Source: Actinomycetota bacterium (lineage in GTDB: Bacteria; Actinomycetota; Actinomycetes; Nanopelagicales; Nanopelagicaceae). Taken from it: 64,000 bases of DNA. Position 1 is the first letter of the stretch; every line of letters starts with the position of its first letter. Both the position numbers and the translations under genes were made by a program. The stretch is from contig CANKXJ010000001.1 of assembly GCA_947487595.1 (NCBI GenBank), forward strand, positions 1-64,000. The letters are read 5' to 3'. Below, one piece after another: positions 1-8,197 of this stretch. Below the pieces are notes generated by a model that ran no database searches, was not told where the DNA came from, and saw only the letters and a program-made list of their open reading frames with translations.

Positions 1-903
1 CATTTTCATGCGTTGCATTAATAGATCATTTAACAATGCACTAGCCCCAATACGAAATAGAGATGGTTTGAGCCATTCTGGCCCAGCGGTCTCATTGACT
101 AGGACTAGCTGCTTAATGGCATCTTTTGTGTTTCTGATACCACCGGCTGGTTTCACACCAATTCGCACCTGGGTCATTGCATAAAAATCTCTCACCGCTT
201 CAAGCATCACAAGAACTACAGGGGCGGTAGCAGCTGGTGCAACTTTGCCTGTGGAAGTTTTAATGAAATCTGCTCCAGCGGCCATAGCTAAAAAGGAAGC
301 TTTGCGGACATTGTCGTAAGTAACAAGTTCACCTGTTTCAAAGATGACTTTCAAATGGGCCTTAGTGCCACAAACTTCACGAATTTTTACAATCTCATCA
401 AAGACTTCGATATATCGACCTGAGAGAAATGCGCCTCGGTCAATGACCATATCAATTTCTGAAGCGCCAGCATCAACCGCATCTTTCGTATCTTGAATCT
501 TTACTTCCATTGATGCACGGCCAGATGGAAAAGCAGTTGAAACAGCGGCCACGCCAACATGTTGGCCACCAATAAGATCTAAGTGTGTGCGGGCGATTTC
601 GACCATGTCGTTGTAAACACAGACTGCGCCCACACTTGGAACAGATAAATCAGTTGGATCAGGGCGCACAGCTTTTGTGCATAGTGCCTTAATTTTTCCA
701 GGAGTATCTGCACCTTCTAGAGTTGTTAAATCCACCATTGATATGGCCGTATCGATTGCCCAACGTTTAGAGGTTGTTTTAATGCTACGAGTAGCCAGCA
801 TCGCTGCACGAGCATCAGCGCCAACTTGGTCAACTCCTGATAGCGAACCCAGATATTTCTTTAGGGATGCTTCAGTACCATCGACTAAACTATAAAAACT
901 CAC
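1..903 (-). CDS. deoC: Deoxyribose-phosphate aldolase, long type (3' end cut off by window edge)
   Basis: Cleaves 2-deoxyribose-5-phosphate to acetaldehyde and glyceraldehyde-3-phosphate, the last step of deoxynucleoside catabolism. The minus-strand reading frame is open from a GTG at 903 to base 1 (301 codons), so only a short C-terminus is missing. The Schiff-base lysine lies in FIKTSTGK, the second active-site lysine in GVKPAGGI and the catalytic aspartate in EIDMVID. The extended N-terminus and the segment ending WLKPSLFRIGAS resemble the long DERA of about 320 residues known from animals rather than the 259-residue E. coli form (recalled comparison). Its GTG overlaps the TGA of the upstream mutase as GTGA, so the two are probably translationally coupled. 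It closes the purine deoxynucleoside route begun by punA. Confidence 0.93.
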   Translation of the reverse strand, partial: MSFYSLVDGTEASLKKYLGSLSGVDQVGADARAAMLATRSIKTTSKRWAIDTAISMVDLTTLEGADTPGKIKALCTKAVRPDPTDLSVPSVGAVCVYNDMVEIARTHLDLIGGQHVGVAAVSTAFPSGRASMEVKIQDTKDAVDAGASEIDMVIDRGAFLSGRYIEVFDEIVKIREVCGTKAHLKVIFETGELVTYDNVRKASFLAMAAGADFIKTSTGKVAPAATAPVVLVMLEAVRDFYAMTQVRIGVKPAGGIRNTKDAIKQLVLVNETAGPEWLKPSLFRIGASALLNDLLMQRMKM

Positions 904-2510
904 GATAGTAATTCCTTAAGTGGGGCTCGTGACTGATCCAGAACCGCTTGCGCAGTTGCAGAATCCTTTGCAATTGCCTCAATGTAACACTTCATCTTTG
1001 CTTCTGTGCCGCTAGGACGAATGATTATTCGAATTCCACCATCTAACCAAATGCGCAAGCCATCTGTAGGGGGTAATCCATCCTTTGGTTTAGCCAGATC
1101 ATCGATAGATGTAACTGAACGACCAGCAATTTCTTTAGGGGGATTGCGGCGCAAATTTCCCATAATTACACCCACTTGCGAAAGATCTGTCAGGCGTATT
1201 GAAATCTGTTCAGTTGCATGAAAACCATGACGAGCCCAAACCTCATCGAGTAAGTCAAGAAGTGTCTTATTCTGCGCAGCTAAATTAGTTGCAATCTGGG
1301 CTAGCTTGATTGCAGCAGAGATTCCATCTTTGTCATTGACCGTAACTGCATCAACGGCATATCCAAGAGCCTCTTCGTAACCAAAAGTTAAGCCATCAAT
1401 TTTTGCTAACCACTTAAAGCCTGTCAGTGTCTCTTTAAAATCTAGTTTGTAGTGTGTGGCAATTTTGCTCAATATTGATGAGGAAACTATGGAGTTAGCA
1501 AGGATTCCCTGAGTTGTTGCCCGAGCGATAGTTTCACCAAGAATTACGCCTAATTCATCCCCACGCAGTATTCTCCAGCCTTTAATCGGATCTTTCACTG
1601 CAGCAGCGCAGCGATCTGCATCTGGATCGTTAGCAATTACTAGATCAGCATCAAATATTCGTGCAGTTTCTAAAGCTAAATCAATTGCACCTGGTTCTTC
1701 AGGATTTGGAAATGCAACAGTTGGAAAATCAGGATCTGGATTTGCTTGAGAGTCAACCAAGATGGGCTGTGGAAATCCTGCTTTATGAAAAACATGTTGA
1801 AGTGTCTCAGTTCCCACCCCATGCATTGCCGTGTAAACAATCTTTAGGTTTCCAGGCTTATCTGCAAGAGCTGCTGTAATCCCGATGTATTTATGAACAA
1901 CTTCTTCGCCTAACACTGTCCATTCTTTTCCACGGGGCTGTGAAGCTAGAGATGTGATTGAATCTATTTTTTGTGCAATTGACTCATCTGTTGGAGAAAT
2001 AATCTGTGAACCACGGTAATGGATTCCATCAACCGTGCCACCTAAATAAACTTTGTAACCATTATCTTGTGGGGGATTGTGGCTAGCGGTAACCATAATT
2101 CCCACGTCGCACTTCAATTCATTTGTGGCAAAAGCTAGTACTGGCGTAGGAAGTGGGCGAGGCAAGACATAAACCTTCATGCCAGCACCACTCATAATTT
2201 GCGCAGTTTCAAAAGTGAAATCCTCAGAGCCATAACGGGCATCACGGCCAATTACTACTGAAGTTAAATTACGCTCCTTCATATATGCCGCAATTCCTGC
2301 AGCAGTACGACCAACAACTGCTCGGTTCATTCCTGAGGGCCCTGGGCGAGTGGGACCACGCAAGCCAGCTGTACCAAACTGCAAAAAGCCATTAAATGAT
2401 GCGCGTAGTTCTACTTCATTATTGGTATCTAGCCATTGCTGTAATTGGGCAGCAGTTTTTGGATCTGGATCATCAGTAATCCATGCTTGAACTTCTTGTG
2501 TCAGATCCAT
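900..2510 (-). CDS. Alpha-D-phosphohexomutase family enzyme (PGM2/PMM type), likely phosphopentomutase
   Basis: A 536-residue phosphosugar mutase. Visible family signatures are the phosphoserine loop TASHNPPQDNGYK, the metal loop NDPDADR, the sugar-binding GYEEALGY and the phosphate-binding RPSGTEAKMKCY. Family members interconvert sugar 1- and 6- (or 5-) phosphates. Annotation by homology alone would say phosphomannomutase/phosphoglucomutase. Here it sits between purine nucleoside phosphorylase, which makes (deoxy)ribose-1-phosphate, and deoC, which consumes deoxyribose-5-phosphate. That is exactly where a phosphopentomutase is needed. Human PGM2, of the same long subfamily, is a phosphopentomutase. 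The context-based assignment is inference. It starts 4 nt after punA and overlaps deoC. A separate 453-residue phosphomannomutase lies at 38.8 kb. Confidence 0.88.
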   Translation of the reverse strand: MDLTQEVQAWITDDPDPKTAAQLQQWLDTNNEVELRASFNGFLQFGTAGLRGPTRPGPSGMNRAVVGRTAAGIAAYMKERNLTSVVIGRDARYGSEDFTFETAQIMSGAGMKVYVLPRPLPTPVLAFATNELKCDVGIMVTASHNPPQDNGYKVYLGGTVDGIHYRGSQIISPTDESIAQKIDSITSLASQPRGKEWTVLGEEVVHKYIGITAALADKPGNLKIVYTAMHGVGTETLQHVFHKAGFPQPILVDSQANPDPDFPTVAFPNPEEPGAIDLALETARIFDADLVIANDPDADRCAAAVKDPIKGWRILRGDELGVILGETIARATTQGILANSIVSSSILSKIATHYKLDFKETLTGFKWLAKIDGLTFGYEEALGYAVDAVTVNDKDGISAAIKLAQIATNLAAQNKTLLDLLDEVWARHGFHATEQISIRLTDLSQVGVIMGNLRRNPPKEIAGRSVTSIDDLAKPKDGLPPTDGLRIWLDGGIRIIIRPSGTEAKMKCYIEAIAKDSATAQAVLDQSRAPLKELLS

Positions 2511-2514
2511 GTTC

Positions 2515-3345
2515 CTAGAATAACTTCGGAATTACCCCTTTGAGAAGAGCGCCCATACGATCTGCAGCGGCCTTTCCAGCGGCAATAACTTCTTCATGAT
2601 TAAGTTTTTCACCAGTAACACCGGCAGCTGCATTAGTGACTAATGAAATTCCAAGAACTTCAGCACCTAGTGCATGTGCTGCAATTGCTTCAGGAACTGT
2701 GGACATACCAACTAAATCTGCCCCCATAGTGCGCATCATTATAATTTCTGCTGGAGTTTCATATGTTGGCCCGCGCCAATGCACGTAGACACCTTCTTCA
2801 AGTGATGAATCTTCCTTCTTTACAATTTCGCGGATTCGCTTGCTATAGAGATCTGTTAAGTCAACAAAAGTTGCACCAGATAAAGGAGATACAGCGGTTA
2901 AAGAAATATGATCACGAATTAGAACGGGCTGGCCAACTTTGTAGGCCTTGTTTATTCCACCGCACGCATTAGTTAAAATAACTACTTTGCATCCAGATTT
3001 AACCGCTGTCCGAACGCTATGCACGACCGGTTCAACACCTTTGCCTTCATAGAGATGTGTGCGACCTAAAAATACTAGTGCCTGCAGTTTCTTGCCATTT
3101 CCCTCAATTTCATAGGAGCGAACTTTTCCTGAGTGCCCCTCAACTGTTGGAGGAAGGAAACCAGTTATATCTTCAGCATTGCATTCATATTGTGCTATTC
3201 CAAGTGCATCAACTGCGCTCACCCAACCAGAACCCATTACTAAGGCAACATCATGGGATGTGACTCCTGTGCGTTCCGTGATTTCTTTAGCTGCAGCAGT
3301 GGCTGCGGCTAATGGATCTGAATAGAGGAGATCGCTATTTGTCAT
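2515..3345 (-). CDS. punA: Purine-nucleoside phosphorylase (trimeric type)
   Basis: Phosphorolyses purine (deoxy)nucleosides to free base and (deoxy)ribose-1-phosphate. The 276-residue length fits the trimeric PNP class. Recognisable elements are the phosphate-binding MGSGW near residue 38, the histidine region TVEGHSGK, the block TNACGGINKAYKVGQ and the purine-pocket segment MSTVPEAIAAHALG...TNAAAG carrying the asparagine typical of 6-oxopurine specificity. Its ATG overlaps the accA stop (ATGA), and the mutase follows after 4 nt. Linking nucleoside salvage to the acyl-CoA carboxylase transcript is an actinobacterial arrangement I only partly recall. The gene order here shows coupling directly. 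Confidence 0.93.
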   Translation of the reverse strand: MTNSDLLYSDPLAAATAAAKEITERTGVTSHDVALVMGSGWVSAVDALGIAQYECNAEDITGFLPPTVEGHSGKVRSYEIEGNGKKLQALVFLGRTHLYEGKGVEPVVHSVRTAVKSGCKVVILTNACGGINKAYKVGQPVLIRDHISLTAVSPLSGATFVDLTDLYSKRIREIVKKEDSSLEEGVYVHWRGPTYETPAEIIMMRTMGADLVGMSTVPEAIAAHALGAEVLGISLVTNAAAGVTGEKLNHEEVIAAGKAAADRMGALLKGVIPKLF

Positions 3346-5060
3346 GCATCAATGATGTCACAAAGAGCTGTTCCACTAGAAACCGTGGCCCCAATTGCAG
3401 CGCTCAAATTACCAATCACACCAGCTTTATGAGCCATTAATGGCTGTTCCATTTTCATCGCTTCTAGAACTATAACTAAATCTCCAACTTCAACTCGATC
3501 GCCTTCCTTAACTGCAATCTTCACAACGGTTCCCTGCATGGGGCTAGTAAGTGCTGTGCCTCCTGCTCCACCTGCCATGGATTGCTTTGCACGATGGCGC
3601 TTCACTACAGGCTTCGGAGCATGTACTAAGACTTCAAAGCGCTTTCCATTTACTTCAGCAACCAAATGTTCAGGTGCCATATGTGTCTCAAGTGGCACAA
3701 CAGGTGCCTGGTACATTGGAATCTCATTGTTAAATTCATTTTCAATATAACTGGTGTAGATCTTAAAATCTTGTGTAAATGCGCGATCTTCAACAATTGC
3801 TCGGTGGAAAGGAAGCGCTGTAGCTAAGCCTTCGACGTTGAATTCAGCCAAGGCACGACGAGCACGCTCAATTGCTTGTTCGCGTGTTGCACCAGTGACA
3901 ATGAGTTTTGCTAATAATGAATCAAAATTACCACCGATGGTGTCGCCATTCTTAAAACCAGCATCAACTCTGACGCCAGGTCCAGTTGGAATAACCCAGT
4001 CAGTAATGCGTCCAGGTGCTGGGAGGAATGAGCGACCTGGATCTTCACCATTAATACGAAATTCAATTGAGTGTCCACGAATGACTGGGTCATCAAAGCC
4101 AAGTGATTCGCCCATCGCAATTCTAAATTGTTCTCGAACTAAATCAATCCCTGTAACTTCTTCGCTCACAGGGTGCTCAACTTGCAAGCGAGTATTTACC
4201 TCTAGGAATGAAATTGTTCCATCAAGTCCAATTAAGAATTCGCAAGTACCCGCACCGACGTAGCCAGCTTCTTTCATGATGGCCTTACTTGATTTATAGA
4301 GCTCTTCTTCTTGTGCTTTGCTTAAAAATGGTGCAGGAGCTTCTTCAATAAGCTTTTGGTGGCGGCGTTGCAGTGAACAATCTCGTGTACTGACAACTAC
4401 TGCGTGGCCATGCTTATCAACTAAAACTTGAGTTTCAACGTGGCGGGGCTTATCCAAATAGCGCTCGACGAAGCATTCACCGCGACCGAATCCACTTATA
4501 GCTTCACGAACGGCAGATGCAAATAACTCTGGAATCTCTTCCATCGTGCGGGCAACTTTTAATCCACGTCCACCACCACCATGAGCGGCCTTAATTGCAA
4601 CAGGTAACCCGTGTTCCTTTGCAAAAGCTATAACTTCTTCATGTCCTTCAACTGGATCTGCGGTTCCTGCAACAAGTGGTGCTCCCGCTTTGGCTGCAAT
4701 TTTACGTGCAGAGACTTTATCGCCCAACGCACGAATCGCTGCAGGTGCAGGTCCAATCCAAATAAGTCCTGCATCAATTACCGCTTGAGCAAAGTTTGCA
4801 TTTTCAGATAAGAATCCATAACCAGGATGAACCGCATCAGCACCTGATTGCTTGGCAGCTTTTATCAGTTTTTCAATATTTAGATAAGTCTCAGTAGCGG
4901 TTGTTCCATGCAGGGAATAAGCAGCATCAGCCATCTGAGAATGAATTGCATTACGGTCTTCTTCTGAATAAACCGCAACGCTTTCTAACCCATGATCTTT
5001 ACATGCGCGAATGATTCGGACAGCAATCTCTCCACGATTAGCAATTAAAACACGCTTCAT
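3342..5060 (-). CDS. accA3: Acyl-CoA carboxylase alpha subunit (biotin carboxylase + BCCP)
   Basis: A 572-residue fusion of biotin carboxylase (about residues 1-450) and biotin carboxyl carrier protein (about 505-572). It carboxylates biotin with bicarbonate and ATP and delivers it to the beta subunit for malonyl- or propionyl-CoA carboxylation. Visible features are the N-terminal IANRGEIAVRI, the ATP-grasp glycine loop HGGGGRG, the active-site FLEVNTRLQVEHPVSE and the biotinylated lysine in EAMKME near residue 536. It overlaps maf upstream and punA downstream by 4 nt each. The biotin ligase that modifies it is divergently encoded about 2.4 kb upstream at the same operon promoter. Substrate range (acetyl, propionyl or both) cannot be read from sequence. 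Confidence 0.95.
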   Translation of the reverse strand: MKRVLIANRGEIAVRIIRACKDHGLESVAVYSEEDRNAIHSQMADAAYSLHGTTATETYLNIEKLIKAAKQSGADAVHPGYGFLSENANFAQAVIDAGLIWIGPAPAAIRALGDKVSARKIAAKAGAPLVAGTADPVEGHEEVIAFAKEHGLPVAIKAAHGGGGRGLKVARTMEEIPELFASAVREAISGFGRGECFVERYLDKPRHVETQVLVDKHGHAVVVSTRDCSLQRRHQKLIEEAPAPFLSKAQEEELYKSSKAIMKEAGYVGAGTCEFLIGLDGTISFLEVNTRLQVEHPVSEEVTGIDLVREQFRIAMGESLGFDDPVIRGHSIEFRINGEDPGRSFLPAPGRITDWVIPTGPGVRVDAGFKNGDTIGGNFDSLLAKLIVTGATREQAIERARRALAEFNVEGLATALPFHRAIVEDRAFTQDFKIYTSYIENEFNNEIPMYQAPVVPLETHMAPEHLVAEVNGKRFEVLVHAPKPVVKRHRAKQSMAGGAGGTALTSPMQGTVVKIAVKEGDRVEVGDLVIVLEAMKMEQPLMAHKAGVIGNLSAAIGATVSSGTALCDIIDA

Positions 5061-5659
5061 TGCATCGCCTTGACCTCTGGCCAGGAATAGCCAAGTTGCT
5101 CAAATGCTTTTCTAACAAAGGGCATAGATATTCCGACTACATTTGTGTAGTCACCTTCAATTGAGGGGATAAAGGGAGAGCTAAATCCATCAAGAGTAAA
5201 TCCACCAGCAACCTGTAAGGGTTCACCGGTAGCAACATAGTCTGCAATTTCAGCATCAGTCATATTGTCAAAAGTTACTTTTGTTGTGACGATGCTTGAA
5301 ATCTCCTTGTCCTTTGTTGTATCAATAATGCAGTGACCTGTGTGGAGTAGCCCGGAATTACCGCGAACTCTAGAGGCACGCTCAATTGCGATCTCTGGTG
5401 TTGCAGGCTTGCCAAGAGATTGTGAATCAAATTCAAATGTTGAATCACAGCCAATAATTATCGCTGGAAAATCTATGTGCTCCCGAATTGTGTGAGCCTT
5501 AGTTATGGCTAAGGCAATCACCATATCGGCAGGCTTCATCGCATTGAAGAAATCAGTTTCCTCATTAACATGGCTGACCATGATTGTTGGCTTTAATCCA
5601 GCTGATTCAAGCAAACGGCGTCTGGACACGGATGCAGAAGCTAAAACAATTCTTGGCAT
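5057..5659 (-). CDS. maf: Maf-family nucleoside triphosphate pyrophosphatase
   Basis: A 200-residue Maf protein. The family hydrolyses non-canonical or modified nucleoside triphosphates, usually dTTP/UTP type, to monophosphates and pyrophosphate. It shows the N-terminal ASASVSRRRLLESAGL and the acidic GCDSTFEFD that carries the catalytic aspartate. Between the carboxylase epsilon and alpha genes is its usual actinobacterial location. It starts 3 nt after accE and overlaps accA by 4 nt, so it is cotranscribed and coupled. Whether it is of the dTTP/UTP or the m7GTP subclass is not settled. Confidence 0.9.
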   Translation of the reverse strand: MPRIVLASASVSRRRLLESAGLKPTIMVSHVNEETDFFNAMKPADMVIALAITKAHTIREHIDFPAIIIGCDSTFEFDSQSLGKPATPEIAIERASRVRGNSGLLHTGHCIIDTTKDKEISSIVTTKVTFDNMTDAEIADYVATGEPLQVAGGFTLDGFSSPFIPSIEGDYTNVVGISMPFVRKAFEQLGYSWPEVKAMQ

Positions 5660-5662
5660 TGC

Positions 5663-5845
5663 TTATGAGTTCTTTCGTGCGCCGAAAGTAATTTTATGAG
5701 ACAACCCTTGTCGTAGTTGTGGCAAACCATAAATGCTTCGACGAATCACAGGCTTTAGCTCTTCACGTTTGTGTTGGGCCAAAGCCGATTTGAGTGCCTC
5801 CAACTCTTGCGCAGTGGGATCTCCTTTAATTATTGAAAACTCCAT
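5663..5845 (-). CDS. accE: Acyl-CoA carboxylase epsilon subunit
   Basis: A 60-residue protein with the pattern of the small actinobacterial epsilon subunit. It opens with a beta-strand segment FSIIKGDPTAQELEALKSAL, has a basic middle and ends in a short conserved tail. In Mycobacterium and Streptomyces this subunit stabilises and activates the alpha-beta complex, mostly for propionyl-CoA. Position is decisive: its ATG overlaps the accD stop as TAATG, and maf follows after 3 nt. The low sequence conservation of this family makes the call partly contextual. Confidence 0.82.
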   Translation of the reverse strand: MEFSIIKGDPTAQELEALKSALAQHKREELKPVIRRSIYGLPQLRQGLSHKITFGARKNS

Positions 5846-7416
5846 TACAGCGGAATATTTCCGTGCTTGCGCGCAGGCAATGTGTCGCGCTTAGTGCGCA
5901 ATGTCCTAAATGCTTTTGTAATGTATGCGCGTGATTGATTTGGTTCAATCACTGTGTCGATTGTTCCACGCTCAGCAGCTAAGTATGGATTTGCAAGTGA
6001 TTCATTGTATTCATCGATTAACTCAGCTCTTGCAGCGACTGGATCTTTTGCTTCAGCGATTTCCTTACGATATAAGATATTAACTGCACCTTGGGCGCCC
6101 ATTACAGCAATCTCAGCACTTGGCCAAGCAAAGTTAATATCGCTACCAAGATATTTAGAACCCATGACGATAAATGCTCCACCATATGCTTTACGAGTAA
6201 TGAGAGTTACAAGTGGCACGGATGCTTCTGCGTAGGCATAAAGTAATTTGGCTCCTCGGCGAATGATTCCATCCCATTCCTGCTCAGTTCCCGGCAAGAA
6301 ACCAGGCACATCAACAAGAGTCAAGATTGGGATATTGAATGCATCACAAAAGCGCAAGAATCGCGCAGCTTTTTCGCTGGAGTTAATATCGAGTGTTCCA
6401 GCCAACTGATTAGGTTGATTTGCAATGATTCCAATTGTTTCACCTTCGATACGAGCAAAGCCAACAACGATATTTGGGGCATAGAGTGCATGGACTTCTA
6501 GGAACTCTGCTTCATCGACTAACGCTTGAATCAAAACCTTCATGTCATATGGCTGATTTGGACTATCTGGAATCAAAGTATCGAGGGCAATGTCGGATGC
6601 ATTCTTTTCTAAAAGCTCTGTTGGTGGAAGATGTGGAGCTCTATCCATATTATTTGATGGTAAATATGAAAGAAGCGCTTTAACGTAATCAATAGCATCG
6701 GCTTCATTTTCAGCTAAGTAGTGTGAATTACCAGTACGAACATTATGAGTTCGTGCTCCACCTAACTCTTCCATTCCTACTTCTTCGCCAGTTACTGTCT
6801 TAATAACGTCTGGACCAGTAATAAACATGTGTGATGTTTCGTTAACCATCACAGTGAAATCTGTGAGCGCAGGTGAGTATGCAGAACCACCAGCACATGG
6901 GCCAAGGATCAAAGAGATTTGAGGAATAACACCAGAAGAGCGAGTGTTAAGGCGGAAGATTTTTCCATAACCTGCAAGTGAAGCAACGCCTTCTTGAATA
7001 CGTGCGCCACCGGAGTCATTAATTCCAATAAGTGGAATTCCACTCTTTAAAGCAAACTCAGCAATCTTGACGATTTTTTCTGCATGAACTTCACCAAGTG
7101 AACCACCCATGATTGTGAAATCTTGTGAATACAATGCAATCGGACGCCCATCTACAGTTGCAGTACCAATTACAACACCATCACCGTATGGACGATTATT
7201 TTCCATTCCAAATTGTGTTGAGCGGTGGCGGGCGAACTCATCAATTTCAGTAAATGAATCTGGGTCAACCAACATTTCAATACGCTCACGGGCAGTGTTC
7301 TTCCCCTTGGCATGCTGCTTCTCAACAGCGCGTGCTGAGCCAGCGTGTACCGCTTCCTCAACGCGCGCACGTAGATCTTCGATTTTCCCGGCAGTTGTAT
7401 GCAGATCACGGCTCAT
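5845..7416 (-). CDS. accD: Acyl-CoA carboxylase beta subunit (carboxyltransferase)
   Basis: A 523-residue carboxyltransferase of the AccD5/PccB type. It transfers CO2 from biotin on AccA to acetyl- or propionyl-CoA. Oxyanion-hole and CoA-site elements are visible in SGGARIQEG, LGPCAGGSAYSPAL and RKAYGGAFIVMGSK. The open frame extends to a TTG at 7446. I chose the ATG at 7416 because a TACCGT hexamer lies 6 nt before it and the homologous region begins immediately after. It is the first gene of a seven-gene operon down to deoC. It faces birA across an 18-bp gap whose -10 element appears to be shared. The substrate-specifying residue was not assigned. Confidence 0.93.
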   Translation of the reverse strand: MSRDLHTTAGKIEDLRARVEEAVHAGSARAVEKQHAKGKNTARERIEMLVDPDSFTEIDEFARHRSTQFGMENNRPYGDGVVIGTATVDGRPIALYSQDFTIMGGSLGEVHAEKIVKIAEFALKSGIPLIGINDSGGARIQEGVASLAGYGKIFRLNTRSSGVIPQISLILGPCAGGSAYSPALTDFTVMVNETSHMFITGPDVIKTVTGEEVGMEELGGARTHNVRTGNSHYLAENEADAIDYVKALLSYLPSNNMDRAPHLPPTELLEKNASDIALDTLIPDSPNQPYDMKVLIQALVDEAEFLEVHALYAPNIVVGFARIEGETIGIIANQPNQLAGTLDINSSEKAARFLRFCDAFNIPILTLVDVPGFLPGTEQEWDGIIRRGAKLLYAYAEASVPLVTLITRKAYGGAFIVMGSKYLGSDINFAWPSAEIAVMGAQGAVNILYRKEIAEAKDPVAARAELIDEYNESLANPYLAAERGTIDTVIEPNQSRAYITKAFRTLRTKRDTLPARKHGNIPL

Positions 7417-7435
7417 ACCCCTACGGTACATGTCA
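7416..7435. promoter_or_regulatory. Shared symmetric -10 element for accD (minus) and birA (plus)
   Basis: The heptamer TACGGTA at 7422-7428 reads TACGGT on the plus strand, 7 nt before the birA ATG at 7435. On the minus strand it reads TACCGT (7428 to 7423), 6 nt before the accD ATG at 7416. Both fit the TANNNT leaderless pattern seen elsewhere in the window. One -10 box could therefore serve both directions, with predicted start sites 19 bp apart. Confidence 0.65.
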
Positions 7436-8193
7436 TGGGCAAGCAAATGCTAAGAGCGGCACTTGATAAGTCAGTTATCAACTCATTGACTACGCAGTAC
7501 TGGCGAGTAAGCGTGGTTGATGTCACCACATCGACTCAGACCGCTTTAGTGACACGAGCGATTGCCGGAAAAGTAAAACCTGGTGATGTCATTACTGCGA
7601 ATTTTCAGAGAGCTGGGCGCGGGCGAATGTCGCGTACTTTTGAGGCACCAAAAAATAGTGCGCTTTTATTTTCATTTTATTTAAAACCACAGAGGAAAAA
7701 AGAAGACTGGGGTTGGATTTCCTTAATCGCCGGTACATCTGTTGCACAAGTTCTCAAAAAGTATAGTGCAACAGTTAAGTGGCCAAATGATATTTTAATT
7801 AAAGAAAAGAAAGTTTCAGGATTAATCTGTGAATTTAATGGAGAAGGTGTTGTTGTTGGAATTGGAATTAACGTAGGAATGACCATAGATGAATTACCTG
7901 TTCCAACTGCGACATCACTTGCAATTGAAGGTGCAACCAATATTGATCGGAACCACCTTTTGGCCGATGTACTAAATGAGTTTGAATCGATTTTCACCCA
8001 CTGGGATCTGGGTGATGACTCAATCACGGGCCTGTATACATCCCTCTGTTCAACCCTTGGAACAAAAGTTCAGATTCACTATCCAAATGATTTGATAGAA
8101 AAAGGAATCGCGACGGGCATTTCTGCTCGGGGCGAGTTGATTTTAGACTCAGGAAGCCATGTTCAAGCAGGCGACGTAGTTCATCTACGATAA
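7435..8193 (+). CDS. birA: Biotin-[acetyl-CoA-carboxylase] ligase
   Basis: A 252-residue monofunctional biotin protein ligase that activates biotin as biotinyl-AMP and attaches it to the BCCP lysine of AccA. Signatures are the biotinyl-AMP loop GRGRMSRTF, the biotin-binding KWPNDILI and the GIGINVGM strand. There is no N-terminal DNA-binding domain, so it should not act as a repressor in the E. coli manner. The open frame starts at 7399. ATG 7435 is preferred because of the TACGGT hexamer 7 nt upstream; ATG 7447 is also possible. purK follows after 4 nt. Confidence 0.92.
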   Translation: MGKQMLRAALDKSVINSLTTQYWRVSVVDVTTSTQTALVTRAIAGKVKPGDVITANFQRAGRGRMSRTFEAPKNSALLFSFYLKPQRKKEDWGWISLIAGTSVAQVLKKYSATVKWPNDILIKEKKVSGLICEFNGEGVVVGIGINVGMTIDELPVPTATSLAIEGATNIDRNHLLADVLNEFESIFTHWDLGDDSITGLYTSLCSTLGTKVQIHYPNDLIEKGIATGISARGELILDSGSHVQAGDVVHLR

Positions 8194-8197
8194 GCCG

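Noticed and set aside
3838..4263. Long plus-strand ORF of 141 codons inside accA
   Set aside because: It is the antisense of a well-conserved biotin carboxylase domain, with no start signal and low-complexity composition.
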